Below are positions 34,501 to 43,138 of a stretch of 64,000 bases of DNA, one piece after another; position 1 is the stretch's first letter, and every line of letters starts with the position of its first letter. Source of the DNA: Candidatus Obscuribacterales bacterium (GTDB lineage Bacteria; Cyanobacteriota; Vampirovibrionia; Obscuribacterales; Obscuribacteraceae); contig JAKFVU010000056.1 in assembly GCA_021732025.1 (NCBI GenBank), positions 1 to 64,000 on the forward strand, in the 5' to 3' direction. The position numbers and the translations under genes are program-made. A model generated the notes under the pieces. The model did no database searches. It saw nothing but the letters and a program-made list of their open reading frames with translations, and was not told where the DNA came from.

Positions 34501-36368
34501 CCGCCACTGATACCAATTGCGATGTCACCATCTGGCAAGTCTCGTGGTATGGCGAACGACAAAGTCTCTACATATACTGGCTTGTTAAAAGGCTTCATCA
34601 CGACATTGACTTTGACTGTCTCACCCGGAGCCACCACCGGTTTATCGACAGAAATACGGTCAATCTTGGCCACCTGGCGACCATTTTCAACGACCACATC
34701 GACTGACATGCTGGTAATTGTAGCTGGCTCAAAGTCGTTGCCCATAAGCTTATCGACAAGAGTGCCGATGTATCCACTGACCGGATCTGAAACCGAGCCC
34801 CTCATGCGCGACAGGGCATCTCCGCTCATGTGCGCGGGAAAATTAGCAGCAAAACGGTCAGTACGAGCTAATTTGCCGTGGCCTTTAATTTCGATTGAGG
34901 AGGCAAGTTTGACGACGTTAGGCACTTCCGATTGATAGGTCGCATCTAAGGCCGACATTAGCGTTGCAGTAACTAGACTAGGTGTTATTTCTGGGTGATC
35001 AACGACCTGGCATTGGTAGACTTTCTTCACATGTCGAGTTTGATCGGTAACGCTAATGTTGAGCGGAATCAACTCACTATAACGGCCAATTTCTCCACCA
35101 ATCGACCATGGTCTATCGGCAAAAATTGTGCCAATCACTTGCAATGGCGATGACAGTTTGAACGACACTGACAAGCTCGGCAATATCTCATGAACATAGG
35201 CTGTGGCCATGGGAAATGCCACTTGTCCGGCGTCCATGAAGGCATGGCCAAAAGCAATAACTTTGTTGCCGAATATGCAGGTGGCCGTGCCTGTAGCCGA
35301 GCTAGAAAAATCTCCGGTTGAAAGCATAACTGAAACGGCACCGCCAGGAACCAGCTTGACGGTGCCAGCCTCGGCAGCGGCTACGCTGGTAGCGGTGCTC
35401 ACAGAAGTTGAGCTAGAAGTATTGGTAATTAGACCGCTGCCTTTTATATTGCTCAAACTAGGGTCTAGTGCACCAGAGACACCTGAAGACACAGAAAGAC
35501 CAATGTCCTTGAATTTGTCTTTAAGATATTCCTGAGCTCGCGGTGAGTAACCAGCCAAAGAAACAGGTGCCATGAGCGGAATCATGTGACCAATGCTTGA
35601 GCCAGATCCGGAACTGGAACTAGATCCAAAACTAGATCCCGCTCCAGAGCTAGTCGGCAATGCCACCGCCCCTGATGCATTAGAAAAATCGGCGTCTAAA
35701 CTAGGAGCGCCAACTTTGGAAGGCAGCCCGAAGGAAGTCTTGCGATCTGTGGCACCAGGCCGATCATCAAAAGAGAGTACTTCAAGCATATCGGCAACCG
35801 GCGTAATACCAACGATAGGCTCTTTTGAAAAATCGAATCCGTACGAGAGGGCACCAGCCAGGCGACCATCGAGGTAGATAGGTGACCCAGACATTCCTCG
35901 AACAACATTATTTTTGCCCATGGCCGGGCCTGAACAACGCACTAAGATAGCGTCGCGTCCATTGAGAACCTTTTTGATGACACCAATTACCTTAACTTGA
36001 AAGCGCTCGACTTTAGTGCCTTGAAACACGGTAAGACCATAGCCTTCCATGCCGGGCTTGATCTCAGATGTTGAAATATACTCGTTGCGCTTTAAGTACT
36101 TGCTGATGAAAGTATTGTCTTGGGGGCTAAAATGCGACGGTTCCGCGGCCAGAGCCGGCAAAATATTGAGATTGAGTAGTAGCAAAAATGCCGAACCAAA
36201 AGCAACGAGCCGTCTGGATAGGCAATGCGCGGCAATATAATTAGAAAACACGGGCACCACTAGAAGTTGAACTACAATTTCAGCAATATACAAATGTCCA
36301 TAGTAACAGTTTGCTAGAATCCGCATTCTAAAAGCTACACTCAAGAAAAGCGAGAAGTCATGAGTCAT
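31572..36368 (-). CDS. SpoIVB-like S55 peptidase with beta-propeller and Ig-like tail
   Basis: Up to 1598 aa. A hydrophobic signal (RLVAFGSAFLLLLNLN) precedes an S55 domain, about 76-540, with GMSGSPIYLDG holding the likely catalytic Ser and the later GTATCIFGNKVIAFGHAFMD segment. Residues about 830-1100 are repeats of the NHL/beta-propeller type (DSKGNLYAAS; DASGHLFIGTS; DKAGNLFVTT). A Lys/Asp/Glu/Ser-rich linker (about 1303-1456) leads to a C-terminal beta-sandwich like those of surface proteins. SpoIVB is a serine protease that signals across a membrane in Bacillus; such a role here is inference. The true start is uncertain: the first 50 residues are odd and the ATG at 36368 overlaps the divergent gene by 9 nt. 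Confidence 0.8.
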   Translation of the reverse strand: MTHDFSLFLSVAFRMRILANCYYGHLYIAEIVVQLLVVPVFSNYIAAHCLSRRLVAFGSAFLLLLNLNILPALAAEPSHFSPQDNTFISKYLKRNEYISTSEIKPGMEGYGLTVFQGTKVERFQVKVIGVIKKVLNGRDAILVRCSGPAMGKNNVVRGMSGSPIYLDGRLAGALSYGFDFSKEPIVGITPVADMLEVLSFDDRPGATDRKTSFGLPSKVGAPSLDADFSNASGAVALPTSSGAGSSFGSSSSSGSGSSIGHMIPLMAPVSLAGYSPRAQEYLKDKFKDIGLSVSSGVSGALDPSLSNIKGSGLITNTSSSTSVSTATSVAAAEAGTVKLVPGGAVSVMLSTGDFSSSATGTATCIFGNKVIAFGHAFMDAGQVAFPMATAYVHEILPSLSVSFKLSSPLQVIGTIFADRPWSIGGEIGRYSELIPLNISVTDQTRHVKKVYQCQVVDHPEITPSLVTATLMSALDATYQSEVPNVVKLASSIEIKGHGKLARTDRFAANFPAHMSGDALSRMRGSVSDPVSGYIGTLVDKLMGNDFEPATITSMSVDVVVENGRQVAKIDRISVDKPVVAPGETVKVNVVMKPFNKPVYVETLSFAIPRDLPDGDIAIGISGGDEFDTVRKRLGIVDPQSETLKQAINRIMRKERGDTLCGVMALPTQSISFAGDVLRNPPAHWVKLFFSDRSTKVPSLIKGEERARVLLEDLVDGSHIIAVTVKRADKIFAKPSPYLINPTQVAHPADGIVITEQAKKAIDAGRKTDSSSSTSSTAASSSTAGSSTASTSSSSSSTKDATVPAWSQAQAFPHMRAISLWRQDSEPDFHNGKADGIAIDSNGRLTPGYRELSRLSLDQEQRIWSSVFSRGKFYFAAGNKLMSTSGEAPTLVATLPGMMISSLAADSKGNLYAASAPGGEVYSIDASGSAKPFVKVSESIVSAMACDASGHLFIGTSGSGKVYRVDGGSATLVFDSNQAHITALSFSERDNRLYVGTAEKGCVYSLDANMQVKAEFETGEHIVTGMAKDKAGNLFVTTAGAGKLFRVQPNGQAEPVAISEAFYTLYYDSNADRVYSGDAEGDITRVEIDPVTDQAQFIPVCHTEQEAVMALSSDGDRLFCGSSNVAQVRTFEIQPSGDPTYSSIVQDAQRPANWSRVRLANVKGESTGSLQKLMRVATRGGETSQPDGSWSPWVEASPDAAGDGFLIKSGASRFFQYKLTWKLNGEKKSVDDLIVTRVDVTYQPTNVAPTLASLSVKADDAFSGTVPLVVSGSDLDQDNMLMSIELSDDGGKTWKTVVSDQRSRASESEKAKKKEKAKEAAKEVVKETAKEAEKKAVPSPDKDKPDKDKPERDKSDKKPDANGSDSKKSEPHEVDKSTPEKADPKSKTGDEKKTERKLEERGSSSTESEPASGDESASNTSSTPVAATAKTASKEKDKDKDKEKEKEADSAKSNEQYSATEKFSYNFETKKIKDGQYLMRITLSDKPSNPGQEKSAVVLRSVVIDNTPPKISDLKITKSGAGLSIRLTAHDNLSCISDSIYKIDGSDGFALGSPTAALSDALTATLAADNVSVSKGAKKVTIQVFDRAGNSTKTTENLP

Positions 36369-37097
36369 TTTCGACCCTCCACACTGACAACCAGTCTCAA
36401 CGGTCCGCTGATTTGCTCCCTGATCGCCAGTGTCCTGACTCTTTCTAACATTGCTGCACCGGCCTGGTCGCAGTCTCCAGTACCAGGAGGAGCGCCAAGA
36501 CCCGGTCGCTATACCAGTGAAGAGCCTTCATCTGGTCTTGAAGGTGGTTCTTCAGGCTCACCGTCTTCAATGGGTGCAGACCCTGTGAGCAGCTCAGTGA
36601 GCCATAATGGTCCGCAAACAAAAGGTTCTCGCTACCGCCAACTGCCGCTTACCGCAGGCGATGCCAAGCTAAAACTGGATGAATTGAGGGCGGCTCTAGC
36701 CACCTCAAGACCGCAAGACGTTCAAGATGGCATTTTTGAAATGGTGGAATGGCTTCAAGATGCCGCCGACGCTCACTATCGCATGGCCAATGCTTTCGCC
36801 AAAGCTGACGCCAAGCGCGAAGCGGCCTCCGAACGGCAGCTGACAGGGCGTTTTGGCCAACTGAAGAGAGAGGCGCTCTTACTCAAAGCCGACTTGTTAA
36901 TCAAGCAAAAGCGAGCGCCTGAGGCCCTAACACCGCTGGTTGACATCGTTATTGCCGATCCAAAGGGTGCAACTGGGGTTGCGGCCTATCACCGACTGCA
37001 AGATCTTGGCTTCTCGCAAGAATTACCAAGCGATATTGCCAATATCCCAACGATTCAAGCTGCGGCGGGTTCTCCAGTGAAACCGGGCGCGAAATAG
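36360..37097 (+). CDS. Secreted protein with TPR-like helical domain, unknown
   Basis: 245 aa. Signal peptide with hydrophobic core LICSLIASVLTLSNIAAPAWS, then a Gly/Ser/Pro-rich stretch (about 40-95), then helices (LDELRAALATS; MVEWLQDAADAHYRMANAFA) that resemble TPR repeats. No catalytic motif. It is the first of three same-strand genes for exported proteins and its 5' end overlaps the annotated start of the S55 gene, which suggests one of the two starts is wrong. Confidence 0.7.
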   Translation: MSHFRPSTLTTSLNGPLICSLIASVLTLSNIAAPAWSQSPVPGGAPRPGRYTSEEPSSGLEGGSSGSPSSMGADPVSSSVSHNGPQTKGSRYRQLPLTAGDAKLKLDELRAALATSRPQDVQDGIFEMVEWLQDAADAHYRMANAFAKADAKREAASERQLTGRFGQLKREALLLKADLLIKQKRAPEALTPLVDIVIADPKGATGVAAYHRLQDLGFSQELPSDIANIPTIQAAAGSPVKPGAK

Positions 37098-37187
37098 ACG
37101 TTTGTAATAAGCTACAAGTTGGCTAACAACTAGCATGGTTGCTCAGGTCGATATAGAATGACGGTAATTCGCAAGGGATGCATTCAA

Positions 37188-37892
37188 ATGAATCAGAAAG
37201 TTACTCGCTACATTGCCCTCGCTCTTTTAACAGCTCCACTCGCCCTGTTCCCACAAACAGCTTCTGCCGACCCGTTTCAACTAGGGGTTGAGCAGCGCGG
37301 ACAAGGTCAGAACTACGCCCCCGTCTCATCTGGCTCTTATTACACTCCCCAAGCAATTCAAGCAAATCCACAACCCATGCCGCAACGCCCGCCAATTCAA
37401 GGCAATGCCAATAGCGGCAGAATGCAGGCTGGTGCGCAACAGAATCAACCACAGCAGCGGCCTGTTCTGCAGGCTGGCGCCCAGAGCGTTGCACTGCCAC
37501 CGGCATTTATGGGCTCTTGGCTGGTAATAGGTCAAAGAAGCGCTGTCGAAGCAAAATCACCCGAATTTCAGCAACAAGCCGCAGGCGCATTCCAGACCAA
37601 CACTCGCAATATATGGAATATCAGCGGCAATCCCCAACAGGGCTACGCCATGAGTAATGACATGGGCGTTCAGACAAGTTTGAAAATTATGAAAGTGGCC
37701 GGCCAACAAGCCGTCATTTTCTATCAGCATCCAATGGGCAAATCTGGCACAGTTATGGCCCAAGAACAAATAATAATGGAATTGCAAAATGGTGGAGCCA
37801 GGTTCTCTGGCTTTGAGAAAATATCAATCAACAAACAGGGTGAAGGGATTAGAGCGACCGTAAAATATTCGCTTTCCGGCCAACGCCAATAG
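37188..37892 (+). CDS. Secreted protein of unknown function
   Basis: About 234 aa. Signal peptide (MNQKVTRYIALALLTAPLAL...TASA), a Gln/Asn/Pro-rich linker, then a beta-rich domain beginning SWLVIGQRSAVEAKSPEFQQ that could be a small lipocalin- or barrel-like fold. I chose the ATG at 37188 (AAGGGA 9 nt upstream); an ATG ten codons earlier is possible. It sits between two other exported proteins. Confidence 0.65.
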   Translation: MNQKVTRYIALALLTAPLALFPQTASADPFQLGVEQRGQGQNYAPVSSGSYYTPQAIQANPQPMPQRPPIQGNANSGRMQAGAQQNQPQQRPVLQAGAQSVALPPAFMGSWLVIGQRSAVEAKSPEFQQQAAGAFQTNTRNIWNISGNPQQGYAMSNDMGVQTSLKIMKVAGQQAVIFYQHPMGKSGTVMAQEQIIMELQNGGARFSGFEKISINKQGEGIRATVKYSLSGQRQ

Positions 37893-37913
37893 ACCAAATT
37901 TAGAGGAATCACT

Positions 37914-38786
37914 GTGAAAAAGAACATCAATGACAAAAGAGCACTCGCTCTTCTAGCTTTTGCCGCCTTGTTGTCATTAGCCCCGACGGCCGCTTTCAGC
38001 GAAGACCTAACTCCCCTGCCGCTGAAAACAGATCCTCTACCCATAGTCAATCCCGGCGATACCATTGCCCCGCCCATGTCTGAACTACCTATCACTCCAG
38101 CTGAGGCCGAAGCTGACAAAAAAGTGGTTCTCAGTGGAGCGGCAGCAGCTGGCAATTTTAATTTGTTGGGTGCAGCAGCCATTGCCCCGAACCCACCGCT
38201 CACTCGCTATGAAGGACCCAGACTCAAATTTGTCGAAGTCACTATTAGAAATAACGGCACCTACCCAGTTGTGATCATTGGCGATGGTTCAAGAGGAATC
38301 GGACCAGGCCTTAACCTTTCGCCGCTGCCGATGGATACTCTGCTCAAGTTAGACGACCATATCTTTAGCAAAGCCGACAAAATTGCCGTGGGTGCAATCA
38401 GTGTTGGCACTGTCGGATTGGCTGGGCCACTGGCATACGAGATGCTGACAGCTCAAGACCACCGCAAACGCAATTTAGGTGTGGCAGTAGGAAGAGACGC
38501 TGGCAGACACGAAATTGAAGCCAGTCGTTTGAACCGCCGCGTTATCTTGCCCCAAGACGAAACTAAGGGCTGGCTGGCATTTTACGACAATGCCACCACT
38601 GGCATGAACAGTCTATTGGTACCACTCACCTATCCTTATAACAACAGCAATGGTTCAGTCACTATCCCGATTTCAAATCCAACAGCGACCACTAGCGCCA
38701 AGTCAAAACCACTCTATATCAAAGACGAGGCGGCTGGTACTAAAGGCGCACAGCAACCAGTTAGAGCAACGTTTCCCAACATATAA
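37914..38786 (+). CDS. Secreted protein of unknown function
   Basis: 290 aa starting at GTG behind AGAGGAA. Signal peptide (LALLAFAALLSLAPTAAFS), then a Pro-rich segment and a beta-rich domain (LKFVEVTIRNNGTYPVVIIG) that could be an Ig-like or DUF-type fold. No catalytic motif is seen. It starts 21 nt after the preceding secreted gene, so the two may be co-transcribed, and the secreted cyclophilin gene follows after 29 nt. Confidence 0.65.
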   Translation: MKKNINDKRALALLAFAALLSLAPTAAFSEDLTPLPLKTDPLPIVNPGDTIAPPMSELPITPAEAEADKKVVLSGAAAAGNFNLLGAAAIAPNPPLTRYEGPRLKFVEVTIRNNGTYPVVIIGDGSRGIGPGLNLSPLPMDTLLKLDDHIFSKADKIAVGAISVGTVGLAGPLAYEMLTAQDHRKRNLGVAVGRDAGRHEIEASRLNRRVILPQDETKGWLAFYDNATTGMNSLLVPLTYPYNNSNGSVTIPISNPTATTSAKSKPLYIKDEAAGTKGAQQPVRATFPNI

Positions 38787-38815
38787 AACAGTAAGAAAAT
38801 CCTGAGGAGGAATAA

Positions 38816-39412
38816 ATGTCTAAGCTCAAGAGAGCCCTATCAGCACTGTCGGCAGTATCACTACTAGCCCCTCTTATGATTGGTATTGCTGCTAGCCCAG
38901 CCATGGCAGCTCCAACTGGCGGCAAATCTGCCGTGAAGAAAAATTTGGGCGACGTTATGGTGTTGATGGAAACCACCAAAGGTCCAATCAAGCTAGTCAT
39001 TTATAAATCAGAAGTACCACAGACTTCTTACAACTTCTTAGATCTAGTTGGCAAAGGCTTCTACAACGGCTTGACCTTCCACCGCTATGAACCAGGCTTC
39101 TGTATTCAAGGCGGCGATCCTGATGGCACCGGCACTGGTAACTATGTTGACCCTAAGACCAACAAAGTGCGCCGCATCAACCTAGAAATTAAGCCTAACC
39201 TCAAGCATGACGCCGCCGGTGTTTTGGCTATGGCCCGCTCGAGTGATAGAAATTCGGCCAGCTGCCAGTTCTACATTACCCTTGGCCAAGCATCTTTCCT
39301 TGACAGTGACTACGCTGTTTTCGGCCGCGTAGTAGAAGGTCTAGATAATGTCATGGCCTTGCGCAAAGGCGACAAAATGACCAAGGTCACAGTTGTCGAC
39401 GGCGGCAAATAA
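38816..39412 (+). CDS. Secreted cyclophilin-type peptidyl-prolyl isomerase
   Basis: 198 aa. Signal peptide (LKRALSALSAVSLLAPLMIG...PAMA) and a complete cyclophilin core: LTFHRYEPGFCIQGGDPDGTG, then the substrate pocket MARSSDRNSASCQFYITL, then the closing VFGRVVEGLDNV. The catalytic Arg/Phe/Gln/Phe pattern is present. It catalyses cis-trans isomerisation of Xaa-Pro bonds in the periplasm and so helps fold exported proteins. AGGAGGAA before the ATG fixes the start. Confidence 0.95.
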   Translation: MSKLKRALSALSAVSLLAPLMIGIAASPAMAAPTGGKSAVKKNLGDVMVLMETTKGPIKLVIYKSEVPQTSYNFLDLVGKGFYNGLTFHRYEPGFCIQGGDPDGTGTGNYVDPKTNKVRRINLEIKPNLKHDAAGVLAMARSSDRNSASCQFYITLGQASFLDSDYAVFGRVVEGLDNVMALRKGDKMTKVTVVDGGK

Positions 39413-39506
39413 TCTTAGTCAAATGGTAAAATTACCCAGTTATTAGTTAAACGGAGGAAGCCCTCAGTAGAGCAACTGATTTGCTTGCTGCATAGGGCAA
39501 AGACGA

Positions 39507-39977
39507 ATGACAGATCCAATCGTAGCGATCGAAACCGACAAAGGTACGATCAAGATTCAAGTACATCAAACAGAAGCCCCGATCACTGCCAATAACTTCC
39601 TCGATTTAGTCGAAAAAGGTTTCTACAACGGCCTCAACTTCCACCGCTATGTCCCCGATTTCTGCATCCAAGGCGGATGCCCGACTGGTTCTGGTACTGG
39701 TGGCTACACCGACCCTGCCACCGGAAAGAAACGCAACATCAAGCTAGAAGTAAAATCACACCTCAAGCATGATTCTGCCGGTGTTGTAGCCATGGCTCGC
39801 TCTAACGATCGAGATTCAGCCAGCAGTCAGTTTTACATTACCCTCGCACCAGCTAATTTTCTTGATATGGAATATGCAGTCTTCGGTAAGGTAATTGAAG
39901 GCGATGGTGTCTTCATGCAACTGAGGCAAGGAGACAAGATGAACAAAGTATCTGTTGTCCAAGCCGCAGTTAAATAG
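39507..39977 (+). CDS. Cytosolic cyclophilin-type peptidyl-prolyl isomerase
   Basis: 156 aa without signal peptide. The core is nearly identical in layout to the secreted neighbour: [56 protein letters not shown]. The two are clearly tandem paralogs, one for each side of the membrane. It ends just before a strong bidirectional terminator. Confidence 0.95.
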   Translation: MTDPIVAIETDKGTIKIQVHQTEAPITANNFLDLVEKGFYNGLNFHRYVPDFCIQGGCPTGSGTGGYTDPATGKKRNIKLEVKSHLKHDSAGVVAMARSNDRDSASSQFYITLAPANFLDMEYAVFGKVIEGDGVFMQLRQGDKMNKVSVVQAAVK

Positions 39978-40001
39978 CCTTCTAAACAAACAAATAAAAT
40001 A

Positions 40002-40055
40002 AAAGAGAAAGAGAAGAAGGTGAACCCTCTTCTCTTTCTCTTTCTCTTTCTCTTT
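40002..40055. terminator. Long bidirectional terminator hairpin in a CTT/CTC repeat
   Basis: A 19-position stem with one mismatch (40002-40020 with 40025-40043), closed by TGAA, lies between the convergent cyclophilin and cytochrome c genes. The right arm continues as a CTCTTT-type pyrimidine repeat to about 40055, and the minus-strand side is followed by TTTATTTTATTTG. It can terminate in both directions. Confidence 0.85.
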
Positions 40056-40092
40056 CAAACATAGAGCCATCACCGGTGGTGGCAGCTATTTC

Positions 40093-40455
40093 TTAAGCCC
40101 GCTCACCGGGAATCTTTTTCATGGTCTTGCAGTATTTATACAAAGCCTCAAGGGTAGCTTTGTCTTTCACTAAGCTCTCATAGTAAGGCATGTGGCCTGG
40201 CGGAGAGCTCAAGTAATCTTTGAAGCGAACTATACTAACAAGCTGCTCAGATCCTGCCAGGGGATGGTTCGGGTCAACTTTATTGCCTCCGCCAGCATGA
40301 CAGCTCGCGCAGTACATTTTAAATGACTCAGCACCAGTGAGTTTTTTGCCAGAGGCCTTGGCACCCTTAGCTGTGCATTGATTGCTTTGAAAGGAGGCAA
40401 AAGCCAATATTAACAAGGCGATAACGACCGCAGGCAACCTGAACTTACTATTCAT
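40093..40455 (-). CDS. Small exported c-type cytochrome
   Basis: 120 aa. A signal peptide (LPAVVIALLILAFASFQ) and one haem-binding CASCH (49-53), with M89 (GHMPYYESL) as the likely sixth ligand. Class I cytochrome c, cytochrome c6/c-551-like in size. It moves electrons in the periplasm between complexes not visible in this window. It is monocistronic, convergent with the cyclophilin gene. Confidence 0.9.
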   Translation of the reverse strand: MNSKFRLPAVVIALLILAFASFQSNQCTAKGAKASGKKLTGAESFKMYCASCHAGGGNKVDPNHPLAGSEQLVSIVRFKDYLSSPPGHMPYYESLVKDKATLEALYKYCKTMKKIPGERA

Positions 40456-40531
40456 AAATACTCTCCGGATCTGACTGGGATATACCCGTCAGAAGCCGAC
40501 GTAAACAGAACTTTTAAGTGCCATTAGTAGC

Positions 40532-41404
40532 CTAAAGCTTGATAAAGCGCCCAGAGGTCCAGAGACTTCCACCAGCGCCTACAGCTACACCGAGCGCACA
40601 CATTAATCCAGCAGTTTGCAGCAAACTAAACTCTAGATTTTGCGGCATGAACGGTACCAAGCTCAAAATCTGATCTTTGACATAAGGGTCAACATAGAGG
40701 TGTATTCCAAGCAACACTAAAGTTGCGAGCACAGCGGCAATGGCGCCGTATGCCGCTCCCTGAAAGACAAAGGGGCATTTGATGTAGAAGTGACCGACTC
40801 CCATCAAACTAAGAATTTCAATTTCTCTATGCCTAGCCTTGATTACCAAATTGATAGTATTACCAATGACAGTGAGAGTGGCTGTAGTCAAAACAGCAGT
40901 GATGAAGAAGCCGGCAATTTCTAAAAAGTGACGCACCTCGGTGATCTTCTTAGCAATCTTCAAAGGTGAACGAACAGTTTCGACTGAAGGCAGAAGCTTG
41001 AGTTTGGTGGCCAACAACTCGACTTGCTCTGGGTCAGCCAACTTGACGTGCAAAGTATTTGGTAGCGGGTTGTTTATGACAGCAATTTTGAAAGTATGCT
41101 GCATATCGCGCCAGGCTACGTCTTTTGGCACAATCTCGACTTGGCGCACTTCAGGCAATTGACTGATTTCGTTAGCAACTTTCTTGGGGTCATAGCTATC
41201 TTTTAGATAAGCCGACATTTCAATTTGGCTGCCCCAAGCATTTACGAGATTTTTCAAGCTCATCGTCATTTGCAGTACGCCACCAAATATGGTGAGAGCA
41301 ACTGCCAAAATGCTGACCACTAACCAGTTCGACCAGCCGCTGGCCTTAAGACCCAAGAAAGTCTCAATAAATACTCGGCGAATAATTCTCAGAGTGCGCA
41401 TCAT
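40532..41404 (-). CDS. ftsX: Cell division protein FtsX
   Basis: 290 aa permease subunit of the FtsEX complex, which activates peptidoglycan hydrolases at the division septum. An N-terminal TM helix (WLVVSILAVALTIFGGVLQM), a periplasmic domain (about 45-170), then three TM helices (FFITAVLTTATLTVIG and the C-terminal pair). It starts 5 nt after the ftsE stop. The membrane topology matches FtsX and not a nutrient exporter. Confidence 0.93.
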   Translation of the reverse strand: MMRTLRIIRRVFIETFLGLKASGWSNWLVVSILAVALTIFGGVLQMTMSLKNLVNAWGSQIEMSAYLKDSYDPKKVANEISQLPEVRQVEIVPKDVAWRDMQHTFKIAVINNPLPNTLHVKLADPEQVELLATKLKLLPSVETVRSPLKIAKKITEVRHFLEIAGFFITAVLTTATLTVIGNTINLVIKARHREIEILSLMGVGHFYIKCPFVFQGAAYGAIAAVLATLVLLGIHLYVDPYVKDQILSLVPFMPQNLEFSLLQTAGLMCALGVAVGAGGSLWTSGRFIKL

Positions 41405-41409
41405 AGTTG

Positions 41410-42096
41410 CTAACTCATCTCCAATTCGTATATGCCGTTATCGACATCAGCCACAAGTTCTCCATTTTTGAGAGCAATTACTCGCCGTCTCATGGCATTA
41501 ACAATAGGTTGGTCATGTGTAGAAATCAGTACAGTTGTGCCGCGCTGACTAATGCGCTCAAGTAATTGCACAATTTCAAGCGAAGTCGCCGGGTCAAGGT
41601 TGCCGGTTGGTTCATCGGCCAGTAAAACGGGAGGACCGTTGACTATGGCGCGAGCAATACCGACGCGTTGTTGCTCACCACCAGAAAGCTCGGTGGGATA
41701 GGCATCAAATTTGTGCTCTAGATTGACTACAGCTAGTGCGCTGTTAACGCGCTTAGCTACTTCTTTTTCGTCAACGCCCAGAGCTCTCAAAACATAAGCG
41801 ACATTGTTAAAAACTGTTTGACTAGGCAAAAGTTTGAAGTCTTGGAAAATAATGCCCAAGCGTCTGCGCAAAAGTGGAATCTGGCCGGAATGAAGGCGGT
41901 TTAAGTTAACACCACCAATAAAAACGTTGCCGTTAGTAGGGGTTTCTTCACGGTAAAGCAAGCGCATCAAAGTCGATTTACCAGCACCACTAGGGCCTAC
42001 CAAAAAGGCAAACTCACCTAAGGCGATGTGCAAGTTTATATTGACCAGAGCGGGTCTGCCGCCGTAGTTTTTGTTAACATTCTGCAGTCGAATCAT
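41410..42096 (-). CDS. ftsE: Cell division ATP-binding protein FtsE
   Basis: 228 aa ABC ATPase. Walker A GPSGAGKST (34-42), Q-loop FQDFKLLPSQTV, signature LSGGEQQRVGIARAI, Walker B PPVLLADEPTG and the switch His in LISTHD. The FtsE-specific wording around the Q-loop and its pairing with ftsX make the call clear. It drives FtsX conformational changes by ATP hydrolysis. Confidence 0.95.
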   Translation of the reverse strand: MIRLQNVNKNYGGRPALVNINLHIALGEFAFLVGPSGAGKSTLMRLLYREETPTNGNVFIGGVNLNRLHSGQIPLLRRRLGIIFQDFKLLPSQTVFNNVAYVLRALGVDEKEVAKRVNSALAVVNLEHKFDAYPTELSGGEQQRVGIARAIVNGPPVLLADEPTGNLDPATSLEIVQLLERISQRGTTVLISTHDQPIVNAMRRRVIALKNGELVADVDNGIYELEMS

Positions 42097-42243
42097 TCGT
42101 TAAAGGCTCTATTACGGCCAAAATTGCGAGGCAGGGATATAGAAGAGTTGATGATAACACAGTAGTCACGAGGAAGCCTTGGATCTCGCTCAAGGTGTCA
42201 GATTCTTCATTTTGGAACTAGCGAAACAGCACTAAAACAGCAC

Positions 42244-43011
42244 TTATGTATAGCCGCCACGAGGCATTTCTAACATACCAGTGGCAAAGCAGAGAGGGCA
42301 GATTAGATTCGCTCCATGTAAGCGCGAGGCCACATCACCGCATTGCGTACAAACCGGGTAGTTGTGCGCCAATCGCCATTTTTTCAAACGCAGTTCTTTT
42401 TCATAAAGTGCGCGCATGCGAATGGCTAGGCGCGAGAAGTCGGCGCCATCTGCAGCAGATGAATCTTCGCTATGGGCATCGATAACAAAGTTAGTGGCCA
42501 CATTAGCGATTTGCAATGCTTCATCAACGCTCAATTCAATCGCGTAAAGATCGGCTTCAGTTGGCTCAGGCAAAGGTTCTTGAAACTGATAAGCAAACTC
42601 GTCACTGGTGGCTTTCTCAAAATAGCGCTTCATATCAAAACGCATGCCATTGATTGAAATGCCCACTCCACGAGCGGCCTGCTTCAATTTTTTTAGTAAA
42701 TCACCTTTGGCAAAACTAATTTCTTGCCCAGTAGAAGCATCTTTAACTGCTATTACAACATTGCCATCGCTATCGATGAACAGCGGCCGTGTGCGCGAAG
42801 CAAAAGGCTCGCCCACTATGTGCGGCCAGAGATGGAGAAACGTATGTTCTTTTAATCTATTATCGATTCCAAGCTGGCGCAAAACTTTGGGTAACACTTT
42901 CGCAATTTGCTGAAAGTTGCGCCCCTTGCCTTTGCGCATGGGCTCAATGGCCGGCTTAGTTGAGCCAGCTTCGGCCTTATCTTTCGATTTATCTTTGCCG
43001 TCTTCGACCAT
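42244..43011 (-). CDS. DciA-like (DUF721) protein with C-terminal zinc ribbon
   Basis: 255 aa. A Lys/Glu-rich leader, then the DUF721 core (LPKVLRQLGIDNRLKEHTFL; LWPHIVGEPFASRTRPLFID), then a helical region and a C-terminal zinc ribbon (CTQCGD ... CPLCF). DciA proteins load or assist the replicative helicase DnaB in bacteria without DnaC; whether this one does is inference. The added ribbon is not part of usual DciA. It precedes ftsE on the same strand but with a 147-nt gap. Confidence 0.8.
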   Translation of the reverse strand: MVEDGKDKSKDKAEAGSTKPAIEPMRKGKGRNFQQIAKVLPKVLRQLGIDNRLKEHTFLHLWPHIVGEPFASRTRPLFIDSDGNVVIAVKDASTGQEISFAKGDLLKKLKQAARGVGISINGMRFDMKRYFEKATSDEFAYQFQEPLPEPTEADLYAIELSVDEALQIANVATNFVIDAHSEDSSAADGADFSRLAIRMRALYEKELRLKKWRLAHNYPVCTQCGDVASRLHGANLICPLCFATGMLEMPRGGYT

Positions 43012-43138
43012 GGCTCACCTTAGAGCAGAAAAGAAGTATCTAGCGAAGCTAAAGTTAGCATGAATACACAAATAGATTATGGTCATTCGGTTATAATCAG
43101 CGGCTTCAGTAAGTTTCAGCCAAATAGAGGTTAAGAAC

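Noticed and set aside
34312-34935. 207-codon plus-strand ORF opposite the S55 protein
   Set aside because: It lies fully inside the S55 gene on the other strand and has no domain or ribosome site.
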